Below are positions 1-9,724 of a stretch of DNA of 64,000 bases, in pieces. Numbering within the stretch: position 1 is the first letter of the stretch; every line of letters starts with the position of its first letter. The notes under the pieces are model-generated. The model was not told the DNA's origin, made no database searches, and saw nothing but the letters and a program-made list of their open reading frames with translations. The stretch is from Colletes latitarsis. Its lineage: Eukaryota; Arthropoda; Insecta; Hymenoptera; Colletidae. The DNA lies in contig NW_027488366.1 in assembly GCF_051014445.1 (NCBI RefSeq), positions 10,806,001 through 10,870,000 of the forward strand, read 5' to 3'. The position numbers and the translations under genes are program-made.

Positions 1-673
1 GGGTGCCACGCAGGCGGCCGTGTCGGGATGCACTCGCGGCGGCAGAGACCTCCATCCGGATGTACCGGTGATCGGAGAGTGTCTCTGCCCCCGCGACCAC
101 GTGCCAACCCGACACCATGCGCACGGCGTTGGGGGTCGCGAATCCAACATCCACGATGGACCCCCCATATCGCCGCACGCATGTGTGCTCCGACCCCCGG
201 TTCAATACCCGGAGGTCGAGCCCCGCCGCCCAATCGCCCAGGATCCCGCCGCGAACGGAGGTCCTGGGGGATCCCCAAGCCACCGACTTGGCATTAAAAT
301 CCCCCAGGACCAGCACCGGCCGGGCCGCGTAGCGCTGCACGCATGCCGCGACCTCGGCCAAGTACAGCTCGAACGCAGCGTGACCGCTACGGGGCGAAAT
401 GTAGCACCCCACCACAGCGACTCCCCCCCAGTCCACGGCGACGAATCCCCGACCGCGCTCCAACAAGGAGAACGGTGGGGACCCGTCGCCCCCTCCCCAT
501 ACCGTCGCCACCAAGTCGTCCGCGTCGCCCACCCAATGAGGGTGATCAGGGACGCGGTACGGCTCGGCGGCGACCGCCAGGCCAACCCCCCACTCCGCGA
601 GGACTTGGGACATCAAGTCCTGTGCCGCGCGGCAGTGGTTGAGGTTGGCCTGGAGGAGGAGGCGGGGCGGCAT
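1..673 (-). CDS. ORF2 N-terminus: AP-like endonuclease domain of non-LTR retrotransposon polyprotein (partial)
   Basis: I translated this frame by hand from the ATG at 673-671; it is open for ~224 codons to the left edge. It matches an exonuclease-endonuclease-phosphatase fold. N10 lies in LQANLNHC near the N-terminus, E37 in the AAEPYRVP motif, GCYISP near residue 100, the GDFNAKSVAWGSP motif has D125 and N127, and LSDHRYI has D201 and H202. These correspond to the conserved metal-binding and catalytic positions of the family. In related elements this domain nicks the chromosomal target and exposes the 3'-OH that primes reverse transcription. The start is chosen because its A is also the last base of the ORF1 stop. 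The RT and later domains are outside the window. No frameshift or stop is seen. Confidence 0.9.
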   Translation of the reverse strand, partial: MPPRLLLQANLNHCRAAQDLMSQVLAEWGVGLAVAAEPYRVPDHPHWVGDADDLVATVWGGGDGSPPFSLLERGRGFVAVDWGGVAVVGCYISPRSGHAAFELYLAEVAACVQRYAARPVLVLGDFNAKSVAWGSPRTSVRGGILGDWAAGLDLRVLNRGSEHTCVRRYGGSIVDVGFATPNAVRMVSGWHVVAGAETLSDHRYIRMEVSAAASASRHGRLRGT

Positions 674-675
674 TA
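671..675 (-). promoter_or_regulatory. TAATG stop-start overlap coupling ORF1 and ORF2
   Basis: On the minus strand the ORF1 stop TAA (675-673) shares its last A with the ATG of ORF2 (673-671). The same UAAUG arrangement in the silkworm telomeric element SART1 has been shown to support ORF2 translation by termination and reinitiation. Here the overlap is read directly from sequence; the translational coupling is inferred from that precedent. Confidence 0.85.
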
Positions 676-2550
676 ATTAATGGCCGCGCCAGCCTCCTCC
701 CGGCCGTCCGTCCCCGTAGCACCGTCCACCTCCATGGAGGACGATGCCACCGCCCTCGGCACCGGAGCCGGTGCAGCCCGCCTCTTCCTCTCCTTCCGGG
801 AGGGGGGGGAGCACTTCTTGCTCCCCACCCTGTGATCGGCTGGCCTCCCCATGTCCGCACACAGCGGGCAGTGGGGGGCCGCCGAGCACTGGCTCGCACG
901 GTGCTCTTTGGCACCGCAGCGGTAACACTGACCGCTGCGGTCCACCGGCGAGGTGCACCACTGCCTCACGTGCCCCAATTCGAGGCAGCGGTGACACTGG
1001 AGCGGGCGCGGCGCGAGGATTTCCACTCGCGCCGAAACCCACCCCACCAGCACCCTCCCGGATTCCGCCACCTTACGGGCGGCGGAGAGGGGGCACCGGG
1101 CCCACACCGACCCGAGGCCGGAGGGCGACCTGCGGATCTCTCCGATCCGCAGGTCCTCCACAGGACAGTCCCCCGCCCTCGCAAGGGCACGAGACACATC
1201 CTGTGCGCTAACCGAGTCGTCCAGCCCACAAACGCGCATCTCCGTGCGCTTCGTGGGCCGGGCGACCCGGACACCTCGCTCGCCCAGCTGCTCCCGGAGC
1301 CTCTGGGCGAGACGATCCGCCTTCGCGCCGCCTTCTGCACCGGGGATCTCCAGCAAGAGACCCCCGGTCACGGCCCTCTTCGCCCTCACGGAGGCGATGC
1401 CCAGCTCTTCCAGGGAGATATTCTCCCTGGCGAGCCGCATCGCCTCCGCGAGGGTCAGGTCGCCCCCCTGCGCAACGGTCAGCGTCACCGCTGCCGTTTT
1501 TGGGGGACGACCTGGTCGTGCCTTCCCGACCTTCGCGGCCTTTACCTTGGCCGCCGGCGGCGGAGGCGGAGGCTGCGGTTGCGAGTCCTTCCTCGCCGCC
1601 CGCTTCGCCTTCCGCCCCACCACCTCACTCCACGCCACCCCCCCTTGGGAGGGTGCCGTGGAGGACGCGACCACCGCGACCACGGGTACACCACCCCCCT
1701 TGGGGGTCGCGACCCGGGGCCCTGGTGCCGCAACGCTGGGCGGAGCCTTCACTCCGCCCTTCTTTGCCTTCCCCGACTGTACCGGAACAGGTCGGGGAGG
1801 CACCGCCTTCCTGCTGACCGCTCTTCCGGCGAGGAGCTCCTCCCGGAAGGCGGCCAGCTTGCCATCAATCATGTCCCCAATCCTCCTCAGAAGATCGTCT
1901 TCTGAGGAGGACGGGGACTTCTTCACGGGCGGAGTGCGGGTGGAGGGGCCCGCGGTGCCCCGCACCACTGCCGCCGCACTCCGCTTATTTACCTCCGCCG
2001 AGGGACGCGGCGGTGGAGGAGGAGGGAGGATGGGAGGGAGGGCCGCGCTGTTCCACAGCGCCTCTGCCCTCCTCCTCCCCTGTCGCTCCTCCTCCAACAG
2101 GAGCTGCAGACGGGCGTTCCGCCCTCTGAGCTCCCGCGCCGCCTCCCTCATTTCCTCCGCCGCGGCCTTCAGGGCCGCCGCGCCACCGCTTTTCTGCCCC
2201 TTAAAGGCGCAGGCAGCGGCGACTTTCTCCACCCGCCTCAGGGACGAGGAGATCCTCTCCGATATCTCCTCGGTCACCTCGTCCCTGAGGCAACTCAGCC
2301 TCACCGACGGGCTCATCGCCCCGCCCACCTCGACGACGGCCTGCCCCGCCCTCTTCCTCTTAGAGCCTATGAGGCTCCTGATGGAGGAGAAGGACGAGAC
2401 TGACGCAGTCTCGTCGTCCTCCTCCACCTTCCACGAAGCCGGGCCAGGCGCTGGAGGCGGCGCGAGCGCCGTCACTCCAGTCCCAACACCGCCTTCGTCC
2501 TGCCCCTCTGACTTACCCCGTCCCATCCCCGTTTTAATATTGAACTCCAT
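673..2550 (-). CDS. ORF1: Gag-like RNA-binding protein with three zinc knuckles
   Basis: This is an intact 625-residue frame. From the N-terminus it has: a short acidic/serine region with a basic KRKR cluster at 64-67 (possible nuclear signal); a predicted coiled coil at about 91-168, rich in Glu/Arg/Ala/Leu; a proline tract near 171-182; a second amphipathic helix at about 216-240; a long basic Ala/Pro/Lys linker; a folded region at about 364-515 resembling the RRM-like Gag domain of insect LINEs; then three knuckles. Knuckles 1 (519-532) and 2 (542-555) are CX2CX4HX4C; knuckle 3 (561-580) is CX2CX8HX6C, ending in the HRxGSxxC form common in this group. A basic run follows at about 585-591. 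In relatives the protein multimerises and packages element RNA. The ATG at 2,550 is the first in frame and gives MEFNIKTG. The frame ends in TAA at 675-673, overlapping ORF2. Confidence 0.9.
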   Translation of the reverse strand: MEFNIKTGMGRGKSEGQDEGGVGTGVTALAPPPAPGPASWKVEEDDETASVSSFSSIRSLIGSKRKRAGQAVVEVGGAMSPSVRLSCLRDEVTEEISERISSSLRRVEKVAAACAFKGQKSGGAAALKAAAEEMREAARELRGRNARLQLLLEEERQGRRRAEALWNSAALPPILPPPPPPRPSAEVNKRSAAAVVRGTAGPSTRTPPVKKSPSSSEDDLLRRIGDMIDGKLAAFREELLAGRAVSRKAVPPRPVPVQSGKAKKGGVKAPPSVAAPGPRVATPKGGGVPVVAVVASSTAPSQGGVAWSEVVGRKAKRAARKDSQPQPPPPPPAAKVKAAKVGKARPGRPPKTAAVTLTVAQGGDLTLAEAMRLARENISLEELGIASVRAKRAVTGGLLLEIPGAEGGAKADRLAQRLREQLGERGVRVARPTKRTEMRVCGLDDSVSAQDVSRALARAGDCPVEDLRIGEIRRSPSGLGSVWARCPLSAARKVAESGRVLVGWVSARVEILAPRPLQCHRCLELGHVRQWCTSPVDRSGQCYRCGAKEHRASQCSAAPHCPLCADMGRPADHRVGSKKCSPPSRKERKRRAAPAPVPRAVASSSMEVDGATGTDGREEAGAAIN

Positions 2551-2600
2551 AATATTCCCACGAGCAGGTCGGAAGAAAAGGTCCGCCCGGGCAGAGCCGC

Positions 2601-2650
2601 CTTACCCGGGTAAGCCTATATACTCCGGGGGTTCGGCAGGTTCCCCGGAG
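2601..2650 (-). other. Palindrome and stem-loop just upstream of ORF1
   Basis: CTTACCCGGGTAAG at 2,601-2,614 is a perfect 14-bp palindrome. Next to it, CTCCGGGG (2,623-2,630) and CCCCGGAG (2,643-2,650) form an 8-bp inverted repeat with a 12-base loop. Both lie 50-100 nt before the ORF1 ATG, a place where structure could affect scanning or RNA packaging. Confidence 0.7.
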
Positions 2651-2798
2651 GTGGTCGCTTGGGATTGGGCCTTCTCCCCCAACCATGCATCCCATCGCCG
2701 CGCACCATAGCTTAGGATTGGAGGGCGATTTTATAGAGTCGCCATACTCGTGGCCCAGGCGGTTAAGCCAAGACCCCCGTTCCTCCTGCCGTCACGTA

Positions 2799-2831
2799 CC
2801 ATTCACAAAACCAATAGGGAATTGTGAATGG
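2799..2831 (-). other. 10-bp perfect inverted repeat in the 5' UTR
   Basis: CCATTCACAA at 2,799-2,808 is the exact reverse complement of TTGTGAATGG at 2,822-2,831, leaving a 13-base loop. It could form a stem-loop in the 5' UTR RNA. It shares base 2,831 with the next hairpin, so the two stems would be stacked or alternative. Confidence 0.75.
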
Positions 2832-2846
2832 GTCGTTGTGACGACC
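2831..2846 (-). other. 6-bp hairpin with tetranucleotide loop in the 5' UTR
   Basis: GGTCGT (2,831-2,836) and ACGACC (2,841-2,846) are perfect inverted repeats around a four-base loop. Its position beside the larger stem at 2,799-2,831 suggests a compact RNA structure near the 5' end of the transcript. Any role in translation or packaging is inference. Confidence 0.7.
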
Positions 2847-2935
2847 AACAGGAGGCTTACGGTGTGTGTATGACTCGGGTACCCCGGGTTCGTTAAGCCC
2901 GTACCGCAGCTGAAAGGCTGGCAGCCCCTGAGGGA

Positions 2936-3310
2936 GGCCAACAAGTATGCGAAAAATGCGAAAGTTCGGATCAGATGAGGGCAAATCCCAGACCTAACCG
3001 AGACATAACCAGCGTTATCCTCTAGAATATTAATCGCAACCAGATTTAATTGACAGTTTCGGTGTAGTACCGCATTACTACGTGATACAAACCTGAAAAA
3101 GGCCAGGATCTTGCCAATAGGTATGCGAAAATTGCGGAAGTACGTGACAGATGAGGGCAAATCCCAGACCTAACCGAGAAATAACCGGAGTAATCCTCTA
3201 AAATATTAATCGAAACCAGGTTTAATTGACTGTTTCAGTGCGGTCCCACATTACTACGTTATCCAAACCAGAAGAAACCCAGGATCTGGCCAACAAGTAT
3301 GCGAAAAATG
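2936..3310. repeat. First two satellite monomers flanking the retrotransposon
   Basis: These monomers carry private variants (CGGATCAGATGAGG, TCTAGAATATT, CAGATTTAATTGACAG, AGTACCGC, CCTGAAAAAGGCC) shared with the stretch at about 14,541-14,918, at an offset of 11,604 bp. The shared similarity begins at AGGCCAAC on both sides, so the element/satellite boundary is within a base or two of 2,935. Beyond about 3,310 the two copies diverge. Confidence 0.8.
3236..3251. repeat. Example of the monomer dyad element (GTGG-NN-CCAC position)
   Basis: This position in every monomer holds a short dyad in several interchangeable forms: GTGGTACCAC (for example about 3,596-3,605), GAGGTACCTC (about 5,532-5,541), GTGGTCCCAC, GTGGACCCAC (about 46,367-46,376) and GTGGGCCCAC (about 43,186-43,195 and 44,595-44,604). 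In this first-monomer example it is degenerate (GCGGTCCCAC). The recurrent palindrome also creates a GGTACC site in most monomers. Confidence 0.7.
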
Positions 3311-4885
3311 CGAATGTACGAGCCAGATGAGGGCAAATGCCAGACCTAACCGAGACATAACCGGCGTTATCCTCTAAAATATTAATCGCAACCAGGTTTA
3401 ATTGACTGTTTCGGTGTGGAACCTCATTACTACGGGATCCTAACCAGAAAAAACCCAGGATCTGGCCAACATATATGCGAAAAACGCGAAAGTATGAGCC
3501 AGATGATTGCAAATACCATTACTAACCCAGACATAACCAGCGTTATCCTCTAAAATACTATTCGGAACCAGCTTTTATTGACTGTTTCAGTGTGGTACCA
3601 CATTACTACGTGATCCTAACAATAGAAGAACACAGGATCTGGCCATTCAAGTATGCGAAAAATGCGAAAGTACGGGCCAGATGAGGGCAAATCCCAGACC
3701 TAACCGAGATATAACCGGCACTATCCTCTAAAATATTAATAGAAACCAGGTTTAATTGACTGTTTCGGTGTGGAATGTCATTATTACGGGATCCAAACCA
3801 GGAAAAACCCAGGATCTGGCCAACAAGTATGCGAAAAATGCGAAAGTACGAGCCAGATGAGGGCAAATCCCAGACCTAACCGAAACATAACCAGCGTTAT
3901 CCTCTAAAATACTAATCGGGACCAACTTTTATTGTCTGTCTCAGTGAGGTACCACATTACTACGTGATCCGAACCAGAAAAAGCCCAGGATCTGGCCAAC
4001 AAGTATGCGAGAAATGCGATTGGTACGAGACAGATGAGGGCAAGTCCCAGCGCTAACCGAGACATAACCGGCGTTATCCTCTAAAATATTATTCGCAACC
4101 AGGTTTAATTGACTGTTTCGGTGTGGCACCTCATTACTACGGAATCCAAACCAGAAAAAACCCAGGATCTGGCCAACAAATATGAGAAAAACGCGAAAGC
4201 ATGAGCCAGATGATTGCAAATACCAGAACTAACCCAGACATAACCAGCGTTATCCTCTAAAACTCTAATCGGAACCAGCTTTTATTGACTGTTTCAGTGA
4301 GGTACCTCATTACTACGTTGTCTAAACCAGAAAAAACCCAGCATCTGGCCAACAAGTATGCGAAAAAAGCGAAAGTATGAGCAAGATGATTGCAAATACC
4401 AGAACTAACCCAGACATAGCCAGCGTTATCCTCTAGAATACTATTCGGAACCGGCTTCTATTGACTGTTTCAGTGTGGTACCACATTACTACGTGATACA
4501 AACCAGAAATAGGCCAGGATCTGGCCATCAAGTATGCGAGAAATGCGAAAGTACGAGCCTGATGAGGGCAAATCCCAGACCTTCCCGAGACAAAACCGGC
4601 GTTATCCTCTAAAATATTAATAGAAACCAGGTTTAATTGACTGTTTCGGTGTGGAACGTCATTATTACGTGATCCAAACCAGAAAAAACCCAGCATCTGG
4701 CCAACAAGTATGCGAGAAATGCGAAAGTACGAGCCAGATGAGGGCAAATCTCTGCCCTAACCGAGACATAACCGGCGTTATCCTCTAAAATATTAATCGC
4801 AACCAGGTTTAATTGACTGTTTCGGTGTGGCACCTCATTACTACGGAATCCAAACCAGAAAAAACCCAGGATCTGGCCAACAAGT
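3311..4885. repeat. Satellite segment duplicated at about 17,540-19,285
   Basis: Shared variants such as AACATATATGCG followed by ATACCATTACTAACCC, the GCGATTGGTACGAG monomer, the CTCTAATCGG variant and TGTGGCACCTC with ACGGAATCC occur in the same order in both places. The offset is 14,227-14,228 bp in the first half and 14,403 in the second half. The right copy therefore has one extra monomer, near 18,660-18,835. Confidence 0.75.
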
Positions 4886-5499
4886 ATGCGAAAAATGCGA
4901 AAGTACGAGCCAGATGAGGGCAAATCCCAGACCTAACTGAGACATAACCGGCGTAATCCTCTAAAATATTAATCGCAAACTGGTTCAATTGACTCTTCAG
5001 GTGTGGAACCTCATTACTACGGGATCCAAACCAGAAAAAACCCAGGATCTGGCCAACAAATATGCGAAAAACGCGAAAGTATGAGCCAGATGATTGCAAA
5101 TACCAGAACTAACCCAGACATAGCCAGCGTTATCCTCTAAAATACTATTCGGAACCAGCTTCTATTGACTGTTTCAGTGTGGTACCACATTACTACGTGA
5201 TACAAACCAGAAAAAGGCTAGGATCTGGCCAACAAGTATGCGAAAAATGCGAAGATACGAACCAGATGAGTGCAAATCCCAGACCTAACCGAGATATAAC
5301 CGGCGTTATCCTCTAAAATACTAATCGGAACCAGCTTTTATTGACTGTGTCAGTGAGGTACCTCATTACTACGTGGTCCAAACCAGAAAAAACCCAGCAT
5401 CTGGCCAACAAGTATGCGAAAAAAGCGAAAGTATGAGCAAGATGATTGCAAATACCAGAACGAACCCAGACATAACCAGAGTTATCCTCTAAAATACTA
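4886..5499. repeat. Ordinary L monomers, no distinct block
   Basis: This is about 3.5 monomers of subfamily L in alternating types, including a CAAACTGGTTCAATTGACTC variant also seen at about 26,605 and 29,601. Nothing else is visible here. Confidence 0.7.
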
Positions 5500-7060
5500 T
5501 TCGGAACCAGCTTTTATTGACTGTTTCAGTGAGGTACCTCATAACTACGTGATACAAACCAGAAAAAGGCCAGGATCTGGCCAACAAGTATGCGAAAAAT
5601 GCGAAAGTACGACCCAGATGAGGGCAAATCCCAGACCTAACCGAGACATAAACGGCGTTATCCTCTAAAATATTAATCGCAACCAGGTTTAATTGACTGT
5701 TTCAGTGTGGTCCCATATTACTACTTGGTCCAAGCCAGAAAAAGGCCAGGATCTGGCCAACAAGTATGGGAAAAATGCGAAGGTACGAGCCGGATGAGGG
5801 CAAATCCGAGACCTAACCGAGATATAACCGGCGTTATCCTCTAAAACACTAATCGGAACCAGCTTTTATTGACCGTTTCAGTGAGGTACCTCATTACTAC
5901 GTGGTCCAAACCAGAAAAAACCCAGCATCTGGCCAACAAGTATGCGAAAAAAACGAAAGTATGAGCAAGATGATTGCAAATACCAGAACTAACCCAGACA
6001 TAACCAGCGTTATCCTCTAAAACACTAATCGGAACCAGTTTTTATTGACTGTTTCACTGTGGTACCACATTACTACGTGATCCAAACCAGAAAAAGCCCA
6101 GGATCTGGCCAACAAGTATGCGAAAAATGCGGAAGTACGAGCCAGATGAGGGCAAATCCCAGACCTAACCGAGATATAACCGGCAATATCCTCTAAAATA
6201 TTAATCGAAACCGGGTTTAATTGACTGTTTCAGTGAGGTACCTCATGACTACGTGGTCCAAACCAGAAAAAACCCAGCATCTGGCCAACAAGTATGCGAA
6301 AAAAGCGAAAGTATGAGCAAGATGATTGCAAATACCAGAACTAACCCAGACATAACCAGCGTTATCCTCTAAAACACTAATCGGAACCAGTTTTTATTGA
6401 CTGTTTCACTGTGGTACCACATTACTACGTGATCCAAACCAGAAAAAGCCCAGGATCTGGCCAACAAGTATGCGAAAAATGCGAAAGTACGAGCCAGATG
6501 AGGGCAAAACCCAGACCTAACCGAGACATAACCGGCGTTATCCTCTAAAATATTAATCGCAACCAGGTTTAGTTGACTGTTCAGGTGTGGAACCTCATTA
6601 CTACGGGATCCACACCAGAAAAAACCCAGGATCTGGCCAACAAATATGCGAAAAACGCGAAAGTATGAGCCAGATGATTGCAAATACCAGAACTAACCCA
6701 GCCGTAGCCAGCGTTATCCTCTAAAATACTATTCGGAACCAGTTTCTATTGACTGTTTCAGTGTGGTACCACATTACTACGTGATACAAACCAGAAAAAG
6801 GCCAGGATCTGGCCAACAAGTATGCGAAAAATGCGAAAGTACCAGCCAGATGAGGGCAAAACCCAGACCTAACCGAGACATAACCTGCGTTATCCTCTAA
6901 AATATTAATCGCAACCAAGGTTTAATTGACTGTTTCGGTGTGGAATGTCATTATTACGGGATACAAACCTGGAAAACCCCAGGATCTGGCCAACAAGTAT
7001 GCGAAAAATGCGAAAGTACGAGCCAGATGAGGGCAAATCCCAGACCTAATCGAGACATAA
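5500..7060. repeat. Satellite segment duplicated at about 9,725-11,462
   Basis: Order and private variants (CCTCATAACTACGTG, AAGTATGGGAAAAATGCG, AAAAAAACGAAAGTATGAGC, GGTTTAGTTGACTGTTCAGG) are shared. The offset is 4,225 bp at the start and 4,403 bp at the end, so the right copy has gained about one monomer (near 10,240-10,560). Confidence 0.75.
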
Positions 7061-9724
7061 CCAGCGTTATCCTCTAAAATATTAATCGCAACCAAGGTTT
7101 AATTGACTGTTTCGGTGTGGTACCGCATTACTACTTGGTCCAAGCCAGAACAAGGCCAGGATCTGGCCAACAAGTATGCGAGAAATGCGAAAGTACGAAC
7201 CAGATGAGGGCAAATCCCAGACCTAACCGAGACAAAACCGGCGTTATCCTCTAAAATATTAATCGCAACCAGGTTTAATTGACTGTTCAGGTGTGGAACC
7301 TCATTACTACGGGATCCAAACCAGAAAAAACCCAGCATCTGGCAAACAAGTATGCGAAAAAAGCGAAAGTATGAGCCAGATGATTGCGAATACCAGAACT
7401 AACCCAGACATAACCAGCGTTATCCTCTAAAACACTAATCGGAACCAGATTCTATTGACTGTTTCAGTGTAGTACCACATTACTACGTGATACAAACCAG
7501 AAAAAGGCGAGGATCTGGCCAACAAGTATGCGAGAAATGCGAAGGTACGAGCCAGATGAGGGCAAATCCCAGACCTAACCGAGACATAACCAGCGTTATC
7601 CTCTAAAATATTAATCGCAACCAGGTTTAATTGACTGTTTCAGTGTGGTCCCACATTACTACTTGGTCCAAGCCAGAACAAGGCCAGGATCTGGCCAACA
7701 AGTATGCGAGAAATGCGAAGGTACGAGCCAGATGAGGGCAAATCCCAGGCCTAACCGAGATATAACCGGCAATATCCTCTAAAATATTAATCGAAACTAG
7801 GTTTAATTGACTGTTTCGGTGTGGAACGTCATTATTACGTGATCCAAACCAGAAAAAACCCAGCATCTGCCCAACAAGTATGCGAAAAAAGCGAAAGTAT
7901 GAGCAAGATGATTGCAAATACCAGAACTAACCCAGACATAACCAGCGTTATCCTCTAAAACACTAATCGGAACCAGCTTTTATTGACTGTTTCAGTGTGG
8001 TACCACATTACTGCGTGATCCAAACCAGAAAAAGCCCAGGATCTGGCCAACAAGTATGCGAAAAATGCGAAAGTACGGGCCAGATGAGGGCAAATCCCAG
8101 ACCTAACCGAGACATAACCAGCGTTATCTTCTAAAATATTAATCGCAACCAGGTTTAATTGACTGTTTCGGTGTGGAACCTCATTACTACGGGATCCAAA
8201 CCAGAAAAAACCCAGGATCTTGCCAACAAATATGCGAAAAACGCGAAAGTATGAACCAGATGATTGCAAATACCAGAACTAACCCAGACATAGCCAGCGT
8301 TATCCTCTAAAACACTAATCGGAACCAGTATTTATTGACTGTTTCACTGTGGTACCACATTACTACGTGATCCAAACCAGAATAAGGCCAGGATATGGCC
8401 AACAAGTATGCGAAAAATGCGCAGTTACGAGCCAGATGAGGGCAAATCCCGGATCTAACCGAGTTATAACCGGCGTTATCCTCTAACATATTAATCGAAA
8501 CCAGGTTTAGTTGGCTGTTTCGGTGTGGAACGTCATTACTACGGGATCCTAACCAGAAAAAACCCAGGATCTGGCCAATAAATATGCGGAAAACGCGAAA
8601 GTATGGGCCAGATGATTGCAAATACCAGAACTAACCCAGACATAGCCAGCGTTATCCTCTAAAATACTAATCGGAACCAGCTTCTGTTGACTGTTTCAGT
8701 GTGGTACCACATTACTGCGTGATCCAAATCAGCAAAAAGCCTAGGATCTGGCCAACAAGAATGCAAAAATGCGAAACTACGGGCCAGGTGAGGGCAAATC
8801 CCAGACCTAACCGAGACATAACCAGCGTTATCCTCTAAAATATTAATTGCCACCAGGTTTAATTGACTGTTTCGGTGTAGTACCGCATTACTACGTGATA
8901 CAAACCAGAGAAAGGCCAGGAACTTGCCAATAAGTATGCGAAAATTGCGGAAGTACGAGACAGGTGAGGGCAAATCCCAGACCTAACCGAGAAATAACGG
9001 GAGTTATCCTCTAAAATATTAATCGAAACCAGGTTTAATTGACTGTTTCAGTGTGGTCCCACATTACTACGTGATCCAAACCAGAAGAAGCCCAGGATCT
9101 GGCCAGCAAGTATGCGAAAAATGCGAAAGTACGAGCCGGATGAGGGCAAATCCCAGACCTAACCGAGACATAACCGGCGTTATCCTCTAAAATATTAATC
9201 GCAACCAGGTTTAATTGACTGTTTCGGTGTGGAACCTCGTTACTACGGGATCCTAACCAGAAAAAACCCAGGATCTGGCCAACAAATATGCGAAAAACGC
9301 GAAAGTATGAGCCAGATGATTGCAAATACCAGAACTAACCCAGATATAGCCAGCGTTATCCTCTAAAATACTATTCGGGTCCAGCTTTTATTGACTGTTT
9401 CAGTGTGGTACCACATTACTACGTGATCCAAAACAGAAAAAGCCCAGGATCTGGCCAACAAGTATGCGAGAAATGCGAAAGTACGAGCCAGATGAGGGCA
9501 AATCCCAGCCCTAACCGAGACATAACCGGCTTTATCCTCTAAAATATTAATCGCAACCGGGATTAATACCCTGTTCGGTGTGGTACCACATTACTACGTG
9601 GTCCGAGCCAGAAAAAGGCCAGGATCTGGCCAGCAAGTACGCGAAAAATGCGAAGGTACGAGCCAGATGAGGGCAAATCCCAGACCTAACCGAGATATAA
9701 CCGGCGTTATCCTCTAAAATACTA
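7061..9724. repeat. L array with clear 352-bp dimer register
   Basis: The two monomer types alternate here, with equivalent positions at about 7,955, 8,307 and 8,659 (352 bp apart). A variant monomer with GGGATTAATACCC at about 9,559-9,571 recurs at about 13,608 and 16,935. Confidence 0.75.

Larger units (their letters stand above)
1..2935 (-). mobile_element. R1-clade-like non-LTR retrotransposon, 5' part (3' part beyond left edge)
   Basis: The segment has the order of an insect non-LTR element read on the minus strand: structured 5' UTR, Gag-like ORF1 with three C-terminal zinc knuckles, then ORF2 opening with an AP-like endonuclease. It is strongly GC-rich, in sharp contrast to the A/T-leaning satellite beginning at about 2,936. 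Both reading frames are intact as far as they can be followed, which suggests a young copy. The 5' end joins satellite directly. The reverse transcriptase, 3' UTR, tail and second target-site-duplication copy would lie left of base 1, so completeness and insertion mechanism cannot be judged. Clade assignment (R1/TRAS/SART group) comes from domain order and motif recognition; Jockey- or I-like alternatives are less likely because of the knuckle pattern and the TAATG junction. Confidence 0.9.
2551..2935 (-). promoter_or_regulatory. 5' UTR of the retrotransposon, with probable internal promoter and inverted repeats
   Basis: This non-coding segment of about 385 nt lies between the ORF1 start and the satellite junction. 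It is unlike the satellite and has no long frame. Transcription in this class normally starts at the first base of the element from an internal promoter, which would place a start near 2,935; I could not identify a convincing initiator or downstream element. Several inverted repeats that could fold in the RNA are listed separately. Confidence 0.65.

Noticed and set aside
20..676. 218-codon plus-strand frame opposite ORF2
   Set aside because: Antisense shadow of the endonuclease frame; no recognisable domain.
832..2710. Long plus-strand open frames (up to 488 codons) opposite ORF1
   Set aside because: They lie antisense to a GC-rich coding region, where stops are rare. The minus-strand frame has recognisable zinc knuckles and the correct junction to ORF2.
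2860..2875. GTGTGTGTATG in the 5' UTR as a Waldo-type microsatellite target
   Set aside because: It lies inside the element's 5' UTR, about 60 bp from the junction, not at the boundary, so it says nothing about the target.
4975..4992. Pol III B-box (SINE/tRNA-like promoter) in GGTTCAATTGACTC variant monomers
   Set aside because: The match to the B-box is poor, there is no A-box at proper spacing, and only a few monomers have the variant.
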